DNA from: Candidatus Zixiibacteriota bacterium
GTDB lineage: Bacteria; Zixibacteria; MSB-5A5; GN15; FEB-12
Assembly (NCBI GenBank): GCA_030591625.1
Contig: JAUVAR010000049.1
Span: 1 to 11,667, forward strand
DNA: 11,667 bases
Direction: 5' to 3'
The stretch's first letter is position 1, and the number at the start of each line of letters is the position of its first letter. Made by a program: the position numbers and the translations under genes. Below the pieces are notes generated by a model, which was not told where the DNA came from, did no database searches, and was given only the letters and a program-made list of their open reading frames with translations. Shown piece after piece: positions 1-6,598 of the stretch.

Positions 1-578
1 GAGGAGTTGTCTAAGTAAATAACTCCGATAACACGTTGCTTTACAGTTAATGGTACACACATGATTGATCGAAGGTGTAGTTCAACAACAGATTTGAACT
101 GACCATAGCGATCATCAGCCATCGCGTCGGAGGTATAGATTGATTTTCCGGTAATTGCTACTTCAGTAGTGATAGAACCTGAAACCTTGAAATCCTCTTC
201 CATCATCTCTTCACGACAGAGATTAAATGCAGACCTGACCTGAAGTTCATTCTCATGGTCGAGCAACATTACAAGACCACGTTCCGCCTGCATTAATTCG
301 ACAGCTTTTTTCATGACAAGCTGTAACAGGTCGTCTATTACGAGTGAGGAATTGACTGCAAGAGATGCTTCCAGAATAGCTTTCAAATCGTCAAGCTGCT
401 TCGAATGTTCAACTGATGATTTTTCTATCCTTGGATTAGTTTTGGCGACTTCATCCAAAGTAGATTCCAAATCAGCAAAAATATCCGATGCTGTCTGGGA
501 AGCTTCATCAGTCATGTCGTAATCGTCTAACTTGTTGTCTTGCAACGAATCGGTGGCGGTGGTGTCTGTTTGTTTCAT
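1..578 (-). CDS. GAF-domain cytosolic signalling protein, partial (C-terminus beyond the window)
   Basis: I translated this gene directly. It opens with ATG at 578 and stays open to the window edge, giving 192 visible residues. Residues 1-60 are acidic and polar with no signal peptide or membrane segment, so the protein is probably cytosolic. From about residue 65 it reads as a GAF domain: an LxxLL helix, then KAVELMQAERGLVMLLD near 91-107, and the closing strand CVPL...GVIYLDN near 174-191. GAF domains bind small ligands or act as dimerising sensor modules. The effector domain (kinase, phosphatase, cyclase or sigma54 activator) would lie to the left of base 1 and cannot be named. The only ribosome-binding match is a weak purine run, AAGAGAAAAG, directly before the ATG. 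The gene lies 124 bases after the preceding gene and has its own candidate promoter. Confidence 0.85.
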   Translation of the reverse strand, partial: MKQTDTTATDSLQDNKLDDYDMTDEASQTASDIFADLESTLDEVAKTNPRIEKSSVEHSKQLDDLKAILEASLAVNSSLVIDDLLQLVMKKAVELMQAERGLVMLLDHENELQVRSAFNLCREEMMEEDFKVSGSITTEVAITGKSIYTSDAMADDRYGQFKSVVELHLRSIMCVPLTVKQRVIGVIYLDNS

Positions 579-604
579 CTTTTCTCTTAGTCGAATTTGA
601 TCGC

Positions 605-633
605 ATTTTACCTTATGTCCTCTTTATCGGCAA
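605..633 (-). promoter_or_regulatory. Putative sigma70-type promoter of the GAF-protein gene
   Basis: On the minus strand, TTGCCG (628-633) and TAAAAT (605-610) are separated by exactly 17 bases. The hexamers match the -35 and -10 consensus at 4/6 and 5/6. A start near 598 would give a leader of about 20 bases before the ATG at 578. The exact octamer GCCGATAA, the FliA (sigma28) -10 sequence, overlaps the -35, but I see no convincing sigma28 -35 upstream. No terminator is seen between this site and the upstream gene, so read-through is also possible. Confidence 0.45.
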
Positions 634-702
634 GAAATGGCTCACTCTTGATATAAATCAGCTTGTTAGAGAGCTAAATTTTGTGGTTGTTAGCCTGGTT
701 AT

Positions 703-1323
703 TTAGAGGTCATTTAAGAAAAATGAGATAGAGCTGGTTTCGAAGTCTCTGCGGCCGTAGCCAGTAAGAGAGAGAAACTGACGAAATAAGAATCGGACCG
801 GAGATTCAGAGGAGAGGCTGTCCTCTGAGGAAGGGCTGGCAATATTCAGATCTGTCAACGTAAGTACGATTCCCTTTATGCGGAGAGCGTAATTTGTTTC
901 AACGTCATATTGCTTGAAGTGACCAAGACATGCTACAATTGAGTCTTGCATGTAAGAGAAAAGTGTTGTGCTGTCTGCAAATGATATAGTAGTAGCAGAG
1001 TTTAGTTTGAGAGAGTAAGTGTCTGTATGCAGGCGGTAATTTATGCGGATATTATTTACTATTCCGTTGATTTTTCGTTCGCCAAAAAATCTTCGCGGTG
1101 ATACAAGATCAATATGGCATTCAATCAGAATGTCGGTTCCATCTTGAAGGCTCTCAATTTCACCATTGTTGAGCATACCGGTATAGTCTGACCAGATCTT
1201 GAGACTATCTTTTTCGAGATAGATATCAAAATCAAAATCAGTATCCTCGGCGAAAACTGCGGTCGGAATTATGATCAAAAGAATCAAAACGAGTGTTGAA
1301 ACGTATGACACAGTTTTTTCCAC
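703..1323 (-). CDS. Small secreted DUF4390-like protein
   Basis: The 206-residue product starts with a classical signal peptide: MEKT, a hydrophobic run at about 6-22, then AVFA before acidic residues, with cleavage likely near 25. There is no lipobox cysteine, so it should be periplasmic rather than a lipoprotein. The mature part has a pattern like the DUF4390 family: a glycine-containing turn (LQDGTDILIE near 60), then an arginine pair (SPRRFFGERK near 75-84), then a tyrosine-rich strand (INYRLHTDTYSL near 94-105). Function is unknown. In other proteobacteria, as I recall, DUF4390 genes can sit beside NtrY/NtrX-type systems, which fits the neighbourhood here. It follows the barrel gene by 31 bases and is probably co-transcribed with it. 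The ribosome-binding match is weak (AAGG about 11 bases before the ATG). The family call is tentative; secretion is well supported. Confidence 0.7.
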   Translation of the reverse strand: MEKTVSYVSTLVLILLIIIPTAVFAEDTDFDFDIYLEKDSLKIWSDYTGMLNNGEIESLQDGTDILIECHIDLVSPRRFFGERKINGIVNNIRINYRLHTDTYSLKLNSATTISFADSTTLFSYMQDSIVACLGHFKQYDVETNYALRIKGIVLTLTDLNIASPSSEDSLSSESPVRFLFRQFLSLTGYGRRDFETSSISFFLNDL

Positions 1324-1354
1324 TAACTAAGCCTTATTGCTATAGCATTGAAAA

Positions 1355-3097
1355 TTAAAATGCATGAACTACCCTGGTATAGAATATTGGGTTATTATCA
1401 TAAGAGCGGTCGAGTCGTTTGGACAAAGACATTCGGAAATCATCTCCAAGATAGAACGCAACTCCGATAGATTGCTTGACCTCATCAGCCTCCGAAAAAT
1501 TATCATTAGATGTAACCCTTGCGGCATCCCATAATACTGAAAGAGCTAAGTCGGTATGAGGGAAGGCAAATCTATATTCGAGATTGGTCATCCAGAATTT
1601 TGACCCTGAGAATTCTTTGTGTTCATAACCTCTCAAGCTACCAATTCCACCTATATAGAATCGTTTGTGCATGGGAAGACTGTTTTCTGACCATCCGGTC
1701 TTTGCTCGCAGAATTAAAGTCGTGTGACGATTGATTCTTTGATAACGAATACCGGTAGCTATAAATCTGGAGTACTTAAAATCAGAGCCATATTCAGGGT
1801 CCGACCATTCCCCACTAAGAGAGGCAACCCAGCTGGAATTACTAAAGATGTTTCGATCTTTTCGGTTGTCGAACTTAATGCTGGCCGAAATATAAGTATT
1901 GGTGCTGGAGTCAATTTCATTGATTCCATTTGCTCGCTCAGGAGATGCAACAGAATGAAAATTTCTATCGAAGAGCTTGTCTCCTCCAAAAAGTGACCAA
2001 AGATTACGATAGGAACGAAGCCAGTCTGTTTCTTCTTCCGTGTATTCGATGGCAACCGAAATATTATTGATCGGTTCTGCCTTGAGATAAATCCGACCAC
2101 CTTCAGCTTCGTAATAGTCACGGTAATCTTCTGTTACAAACAATGCAAAGGCGTTGTTCTCTCGTTCTGAAACAATCCAGTCATCTTCTGTTTTTAATCT
2201 TCTATAATATTCTGCACCAATTGCAACACCTGACGAACGGTAGATCGGCTGTTCCAATCCGAGATCAAATCTCCAACGCTCAGATTCAAAAGCATAAGAG
2301 GCTTTACTCCAAACATTGGGGTAGTGCGCACCTCTACTTGTGTACTTGAGCCCGAGCCCCAGTCTGAGGCCATCAACACGATTGTAACCAAAGTCTGCAT
2401 CGATATCGGTTCTGGTTCTCTTAGCCCAGGAACGATTCCATTTACTACGTTGTTTTACACCAGAATAGATATCACCATATATAGTAGCTTGATCGTCGGA
2501 ATCGACATCACCTCTAATTGAGACTGCGTCTCCACGAAAGACTGCATCGGGACCAATGTAAATATCTCCAAAGATAGTGATAGCGTCTCTGTTTAGTTCA
2601 CCAAGAACCTCGATATCACCAGTTAGAGTGAAAATCATCCCACGCACAAAATCTTCTTCGTTGACAGTAACTTTTTTGTTTGTGACAACAATATTACCAC
2701 GACGACGAGTAGAAATTCTATTGGAGGCGTATGATTTTGTAGTGAATGTTATTACAATATCGCGGTTTTCGCGATTTACTTTAGTATCGTAGATTTTATC
2801 TAAAGGATATGTTTTGTCACCGAGATGAAGACCATCATCGTCGAATAGAATCTGACCGTCTACTTCAACTCTGTCAGATTTACTTGTAAGGTCCTTTAAG
2901 TTGTATAGTTTACTCACTCTCTTTTCATCATCTAAAGCAAATATTTCTATTTGTTTGTTATTATAGATGATCTCAAAATATACATTTTTGGTTTGAGGAG
3001 CCTTGTATTCGCGATAGCTCTCTTCGGCGAAGGTTGTCCATGGCATTGCAGCAAACATTAGGGTCGTGATTAATACGATTTTAAAAAGTCTGGTCAT
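1355..3097 (-). CDS. Outer-membrane Omp85-like (BamA/TamA-type) barrel with bactofilin-like periplasmic domain
   Basis: I chose the ATG at 3097 because GGAG lies 8 bases upstream; the in-frame TTG at 3118 has no ribosome-binding site. The 580-residue product has a signal peptide (1-24, cleavage after TTFA). A short beta-rich domain (about 28-148) follows. Next comes a repetitive segment at about 150-212 with recurring GD-I/V turns (TLTGDIEVLG, TIFGDIYIG, SIRGDVDS, TIYGDIYSG), which looks like a polymer-forming/bactofilin-type beta-helix. From about 235 to the end it is an outer-membrane barrel. Near 482-491, IGGIGSLRGY matches the conserved loop-6 RG(F/Y) motif of Omp85 proteins, and the chain ends in phenylalanine, as expected for the C-terminal beta-signal recognised by BamA. 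No POTRA repeats are recognisable. It probably inserts or exports envelope components, or is purely structural; the substrate is unknown. It appears to lead a two-gene unit with the DUF4390-like gene. Confidence 0.85.
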   Translation of the reverse strand: MTRLFKIVLITTLMFAAMPWTTFAEESYREYKAPQTKNVYFEIIYNNKQIEIFALDDEKRVSKLYNLKDLTSKSDRVEVDGQILFDDDGLHLGDKTYPLDKIYDTKVNRENRDIVITFTTKSYASNRISTRRRGNIVVTNKKVTVNEEDFVRGMIFTLTGDIEVLGELNRDAITIFGDIYIGPDAVFRGDAVSIRGDVDSDDQATIYGDIYSGVKQRSKWNRSWAKRTRTDIDADFGYNRVDGLRLGLGLKYTSRGAHYPNVWSKASYAFESERWRFDLGLEQPIYRSSGVAIGAEYYRRLKTEDDWIVSERENNAFALFVTEDYRDYYEAEGGRIYLKAEPINNISVAIEYTEEETDWLRSYRNLWSLFGGDKLFDRNFHSVASPERANGINEIDSSTNTYISASIKFDNRKDRNIFSNSSWVASLSGEWSDPEYGSDFKYSRFIATGIRYQRINRHTTLILRAKTGWSENSLPMHKRFYIGGIGSLRGYEHKEFSGSKFWMTNLEYRFAFPHTDLALSVLWDAARVTSNDNFSEADEVKQSIGVAFYLGDDFRMSLSKRLDRSYDNNPIFYTRVVHAF

Positions 3098-3105
3098 GAT
3101 TGAAT

Positions 3106-3109
3106 CTCC
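3106..3109 (-). promoter_or_regulatory. Shine-Dalgarno site that sets the barrel gene start
   Basis: GGAG on the minus strand is 8 bases before the ATG at 3097. It lies inside the extension that would be coding if the upstream TTG (3118) were used, which favours the ATG start. The resulting N-terminus, MTRLFK followed by a hydrophobic run, is a standard signal peptide. Confidence 0.75.
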
Positions 3110-3126
3110 ATTTTTCAATTATATAG

Positions 3127-3142
3127 AACAAATCTCATGCCA
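3127..3142 (-). promoter_or_regulatory. Putative sigma54 (-24/-12) promoter of the barrel operon
   Basis: The minus strand reads TGGCATGAGATTTGTT, against the RpoN consensus TGGCACG-N4-TTGCW. Ten of the twelve defined positions match, the spacing is exact and the -24 GG is present. The -12 dinucleotide is GT instead of GC, which may weaken the site. The predicted start is near 3116, giving a leader of about 19 bases that contains the GGAG site. The adjacent upstream gene encodes an NtrC-family sigma54 activator, which supports the assignment. A sigma70 reading (TTGACA at 3146-3151, TATAAT at 3118-3123) needs a 22-base spacer and is less likely. Confidence 0.5.
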
Positions 3143-3152
3143 GAGTGTCAAG

Positions 3153-3213
3153 TTGTGAATTTTCAACAGTTTAAGAAAATTAGAGAGAAATTAGCGTGTG
3201 ATATTAACACAGT
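3153..3213. repeat. Two imperfect direct repeats, candidate activator-binding sites
   Basis: On the plus strand, 3153-3170 and 3196-3213 share the pattern TGTGA-N2-TT-N3-ACAGT and match at 12 of 18 positions. Each is also partly dyadic: GTTG...CAAC at 3152-3167 and GTGT...ACAC at 3196-3210. Their offset is 43 bases, about four helical turns. The centres lie roughly 46 and 89 bases upstream of the sigma54-type start predicted near 3116. This geometry would suit upstream activating sites for the neighbouring NtrC-family regulator. Binding is inferred, not shown. Confidence 0.35.
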
Positions 3214-3229
3214 GATGCACAATTATTGT

Positions 3230-4573
3230 TCAGTTATCAAGGAGGCCGAATTCTTTGACTCGACGGGAGAGGGCGGCACGGTCTGTTCCCAGTCTGCGGG
3301 CGGTTTCGGAAATATTGTTATCACACAGTTTGAGCACTTCGGCAATAACTGATCGTTCGTACTGTTTCAGTCGTTGTGATAATGGAATATCTTCGTCTAT
3401 TAGAGAATTTGGTGCAACGGCAGGATTGACAGCAGTTCTGACATCTGAGGCACTTATTGTTCTATTTTGATAAAGGATACAGAAACGCTCAACCATATTT
3501 TTCAGTTGACGGATATTCCCTGACCATGGTATGTCACGAAGGACCGAGAGCGCATCGGCTGAGAAATTAGTCTGACCAGATGGGTCGTAGCGTCTTAGGA
3601 ATTCACCAACAAGTAGGGGGATATCATCGGTATGCTCAGATAGTGAAGGAAGCTTTACTTCAAATACAGAGATGCGATAGAAAAGGTCTTCACGGAATTT
3701 ACCTTCGCTTATAAGCTTCTGGAGATTTCTATTGGTAGCGCATATAACTCTAACATCAATATTACGTGGTGAATCGGCACCAATCGTTTCAATCTCACCA
3801 CTTTCCAGAACCCTTAATAGTTTGGCCTGACAGGCGAGAGGAAGGTCTCCAATTTCGTCAAGAAAGATTGTCCCTCTATCGGCAAGCGCAAACTTGCCCG
3901 GATAATCTTTTACCGCACCGGTAAATGAACCTTTCATGTGTCCAAAAAGTTCAGACTCAAATAATGTCTCTGGGATACCGGGGCAGTTGACCTTTATATA
4001 AGGTTTTTCGCGGCGATTGCTCGAAAGATATAATCTTGTAGCGGCTAATTCTTTGCCGGTGCCATTCTCACCAGTTATTAAAACAGTAGTGTCGGTTTGC
4101 GCAACCTGATCAATTGTTGCTAATGTATTTTTAATTACAGATGAATTACCAATGATTCGATTCTCTTCGTCAATCCGTTCGACCGAAAGGAATCTCTGAC
4201 GATTGGCCGCTACCAATGCAAGAGCTGATCTTACAGATGTAATTAGCTTTTCCGGTGGTACTGGTTTTTCGAGGAAATCTATCGCACCGAGTCGGACCGC
4301 CTCAAGAGCGCTTGGAATATCGGCTTGACCTGAGATCATTAGTACTTCGGGTGGCCATGATTTTGATTTTACAGCTCTTAAGAATTCTATTCCCGACTGT
4401 CCCGGTAAACCAATATCGAGAAGGATAAGGTCAAAGTTATTGAATTTTAATATGTCGGTTGCTTTTTCGGCCGAACCGGTTGTGCGAACATCGTACCCTT
4501 CATCTTTTAGGAGAGAGGAAAAAGACAATGTAATGTTAGGTTCATCATCAACAACCAGAAGTTTGTATGACAT
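3230..4573 (-). CDS. NtrC/NtrX-family sigma54-dependent response regulator
   Basis: The 447-residue protein has the full three-domain layout. Receiver domain, about 1-120: acidic pair D9/D10, phospho-acceptor D53 in LLDIGLPG, S81, and K103 in EKP. AAA+ sigma54-interaction domain, about 140-370: Walker A GENGTGKE at 168-175, GSFTGA at 215-220, Walker B GTIFLDEIGD at 234-243. C-terminal Fis-type helix-turn-helix at about 421-445 (ISETARRLGTDRAALSRRV). It should hydrolyse ATP to remodel sigma54 RNA polymerase at -24/-12 promoters once D53 is phosphorylated. The sigma54-contact loop has serine in place of the usual alanine of GAFTGA but keeps the critical phenylalanine and threonine. The gene begins 3 bases after the NtrY-like kinase stop, without a strong ribosome-binding site, so translation is probably coupled. 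The kinase is its likely partner. Calling it NtrX rather than another NtrC-group regulator rests on this pairing. Confidence 0.95.
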   Translation of the reverse strand: MSYKLLVVDDEPNITLSFSSLLKDEGYDVRTTGSAEKATDILKFNNFDLILLDIGLPGQSGIEFLRAVKSKSWPPEVLMISGQADIPSALEAVRLGAIDFLEKPVPPEKLITSVRSALALVAANRQRFLSVERIDEENRIIGNSSVIKNTLATIDQVAQTDTTVLITGENGTGKELAATRLYLSSNRREKPYIKVNCPGIPETLFESELFGHMKGSFTGAVKDYPGKFALADRGTIFLDEIGDLPLACQAKLLRVLESGEIETIGADSPRNIDVRVICATNRNLQKLISEGKFREDLFYRISVFEVKLPSLSEHTDDIPLLVGEFLRRYDPSGQTNFSADALSVLRDIPWSGNIRQLKNMVERFCILYQNRTISASDVRTAVNPAVAPNSLIDEDIPLSQRLKQYERSVIAEVLKLCDNNISETARRLGTDRAALSRRVKEFGLLDN

Positions 4574-4576
4574 ATT

Positions 4577-6013
4577 CTACGCTAGCTTTCCCGGCAGGAT
4601 TATCGAGACGTTGGTTCCTCGACCGGGAGTCGATTCAACCTCAACCTGTCCGTTAAGTTCAGATATCGATTTTTCAACGATGGCCAGCCCAAGTCCGGTT
4701 CCTTTTTCTTTTGTCGTAAAATAGGGGAGAGTTGCCTGTGAAACCTGGTCTGGATTCATCCCGCGTCCGCCATCGCTAACTATGATAATATGTTTACCGG
4801 CACGACTGGCCAGACGTATTTCTATTCGCTCACCAGAGCCGGTTGCATCTAACGAATTTTGAAGCAGGTTATGCAACGCCTCTCTTAAGTAGGCATGGTC
4901 GGAATGAATCATAAGCGGAGCCTCGGGAAGCATCAGGATAAAATTTCGATCGAGAAGACGGTCTTCATAGAGGAATGTGATAGATTCAATAAGTTCTGTC
5001 AGATCAAATTCTGTGATAGTTGGTTCAGGAAGTTTAGACAGATGAGAAAAACGTTCGGCCAGAAGTTTCAGGTGGCGCACTTCTTCGGAGGCCGCTTTGA
5101 GAGGTTCGTAGATTTTGTCGTATGCTTCTGTATCGATCAGCTCTTTTTCGATGCGATAAAGCGAGACAAGAAGAGGTTGCAAAGGATTCTTCAATTCATG
5201 TGCGAACCGTCTTGCTACCTGTCGCCATGCTGCGACGCGTTCTGTTTGAGCAAGTTGACGGGTGGCGGAATCAAGTTGTAAGGACATCAGGTTGAAACTG
5301 TCGATAAGTGTTTGTAGTTCTCCTTCTGATGAGAGCTCGACCTTTTGTTCGAATTTACCTGCAGCTATTTCTTCAGATGCACGAGCTAATTGATTTAGGG
5401 GAGCGGAAATATTCGAAGAAAATCGTCTTGAGATCAAATAGGAAAAGATAATAGCTATGCCGGCAATGACTACAAATAGTCCAAATACGAAGATAAGAAA
5501 TTTAGGCCGGAGTTTATTTACTTCACTTTGAGTGCCTAACGATTGTTCCAGGTCAGAAAGCATTTTAGAATATTCATCATTATGAATAATACCTCCAATG
5601 AGATTCGTATTCCCTTTGTTATGTTTTACGGCATATTGAAATAGCAGTTTGTCAGTTTCAACAAAACCACGGGGTCTGGAAGTTACCGCAGTTAAGATAG
5701 AATGTACTGTTTCAGGTGTGAGTCGGGTGTGGTTTTTCAGAATAACTGTTCCTGAATCAGTATCTATAAATGCAAAATCGACGAGGCTGTTTTTTGAGCT
5801 GAGCAACTGTTGGTCGGAGAGTGCTTTTTCTATTCTATTATAGATGTCTGTGCGGTGGTAATTCAACAATGGAGAACTATTGATTATTTCGGTACTGTTG
5901 CCCGAAAAAAATTCGCTTGAGAGGTAATAGGCTACAGAAGTTAATACCACTACCGGCAAGATTGATATTATCAAGAAGAGGCGGAAGAGTTTTTGCTGGA
6001 ATGCTGATTTCAT
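4577..6013 (-). CDS. NtrY-like membrane sensor histidine kinase
   Basis: The 478-residue protein has transmembrane segments at about 10-30 and 171-194, enclosing a periplasmic sensor region of about 140 residues that I cannot assign to a known fold. A HAMP linker follows (about 195-248, with APLNQLARASEEIAAGKFE). The dimerisation/phosphotransfer motif AWRQVARRFAHELKNPLQPL (262-281) carries the phospho-acceptor H272 and is typical of the NtrY group. The ATPase domain shows an N box (LLQNSLDAT, N386), a G1 box (SDGGRGMN, D414), and an F/G2 region (PYFTTKEKGTGLGLAIV near 430-446). Canonical NtrY proteins carry a PAS domain between HAMP and the histidine; here it is absent, so sensing must come from the periplasmic loop or HAMP. 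It starts 15 bases after the Nudix gene stop, and its cognate regulator follows at once. It is expected to autophosphorylate and pass phosphate to D53 of that regulator. Confidence 0.93.
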   Translation of the reverse strand: MKSAFQQKLFRLFLIISILPVVVLTSVAYYLSSEFFSGNSTEIINSSPLLNYHRTDIYNRIEKALSDQQLLSSKNSLVDFAFIDTDSGTVILKNHTRLTPETVHSILTAVTSRPRGFVETDKLLFQYAVKHNKGNTNLIGGIIHNDEYSKMLSDLEQSLGTQSEVNKLRPKFLIFVFGLFVVIAGIAIIFSYLISRRFSSNISAPLNQLARASEEIAAGKFEQKVELSSEGELQTLIDSFNLMSLQLDSATRQLAQTERVAAWRQVARRFAHELKNPLQPLLVSLYRIEKELIDTEAYDKIYEPLKAASEEVRHLKLLAERFSHLSKLPEPTITEFDLTELIESITFLYEDRLLDRNFILMLPEAPLMIHSDHAYLREALHNLLQNSLDATGSGERIEIRLASRAGKHIIIVSDGGRGMNPDQVSQATLPYFTTKEKGTGLGLAIVEKSISELNGQVEVESTPGRGTNVSIILPGKLA

Positions 6014-6028
6014 AAGCTGTCTGTATGA

Positions 6029-6598
6029 CTACAGGCCACGAACACGTTTGTTATAATCAGCGATTGCCCTCAAGTGCGATTCAAATGCGATATCATTCGG
6101 AGGATTATCCAGATCAAAGAAATCTACATCAAGGGCATCATCAGAAGCCTGCATTTTGCCACCTGTAATTTCTGCGAGGTAGAGCATAAGGACTGCGTTT
6201 GCTCTTGGGTCATCATTGCCGGTATAAACTTCAAAGAATGAAGTAAGTTTGACATCAAGGCCGGTTTCTTCTTTTAATTCGCGTACTGCTGTTTCGCTTG
6301 GATGTTCTTTCCATTCCATAAATCCGGCCGGGATACACCAATAGTTTATTTTGGGTGGATGAGCTCTTTTTACAAGAAGGATTTTGTTATCCTGAACAAT
6401 AATTGCTCCTGCTGCCGGTACCGGGTTTTGGTAATAAATGTAATCACAATTACTTGATGAGCAGACCATCCGGCTATGACCGTCGAGAAGTTTTTCATTA
6501 AGATCGCTGCCACAAAACGGGCACAATCTGTAACCACAATGTTTATCTTTGCGCTCATTGAGGAGCTCTTCATTAAAATTACTAAAGTCTTGATTCAT
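6029..6598 (-). CDS. Nudix hydrolase with N-terminal zinc ribbon
   Basis: This 189-residue cytosolic protein has two parts. A zinc-ribbon-like segment is formed by C26, C29, C46 and C51 (CPFCG ... CSSSNC), followed by the usual IYYQNPVPA linker. The Nudix fold then has a complete box at 92-114 that fits GX5EX7REUXEEXGU exactly (REL and EETGL in the second half), so the Mg-binding glutamates are present. Relatives (COG1051-type, NudC-like arrangement) split nucleoside diphosphates such as ADP-ribose or NADH; the substrate here cannot be read from the sequence. Its first 17 bases overlap the end of the phosphatase gene, and the sensor kinase starts 15 bases after its stop. It therefore appears fixed inside the signalling operon rather than a chance neighbour. 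No good ribosome-binding site is visible, which suggests translational coupling to the phosphatase gene. Confidence 0.9.
   Translation of the reverse strand: MNQDFSNFNEELLNERKDKHCGYRLCPFCGSDLNEKLLDGHSRMVCSSSNCDYIYYQNPVPAAGAIIVQDNKILLVKRAHPPKINYWCIPAGFMEWKEHPSETAVRELKEETGLDVKLTSFFEVYTGNDDPRANAVLMLYLAEITGGKMQASDDALDVDFFDLDNPPNDIAFESHLRAIADYNKRVRGL

Noticed and set aside
624..631. GCCGATAA octamer identical to the FliA (sigma28) -10 element
   Set aside because: No recognisable TAAA-type -35 lies at the required distance, and no motility genes are in the window.
1759..2121. Second minus-strand open frame of 120 codons inside the barrel gene
   Set aside because: It is out of frame with a clearly coding barrel sequence and has no ribosome-binding site or domain pattern.
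3098..3118. N-terminal extension of the barrel protein from TTG at 3118
   Set aside because: No ribosome-binding site precedes the TTG, whereas the ATG at 3097 has GGAG 8 bases upstream and gives a standard signal peptide.
3118..3151. Perfect TTGACA and perfect TATAAT hexamers upstream of the barrel gene
   Set aside because: They are 22 bases apart, too far for a normal sigma70 promoter, and the sigma54-type motif lies between them with correct spacing and leader length.
3196..3210. CRP-like or FNR-like operator
   Set aside because: The TGTG...CACA arms have the wrong spacer for CRP, and no TTGAT-N4-ATCAA pattern is present.
4895..5281. Plus-strand open frame of 128 codons
   Set aside because: It lies wholly antisense to the ATPase and HAMP region of the sensor kinase, whose domains are intact, and it resembles no known protein.
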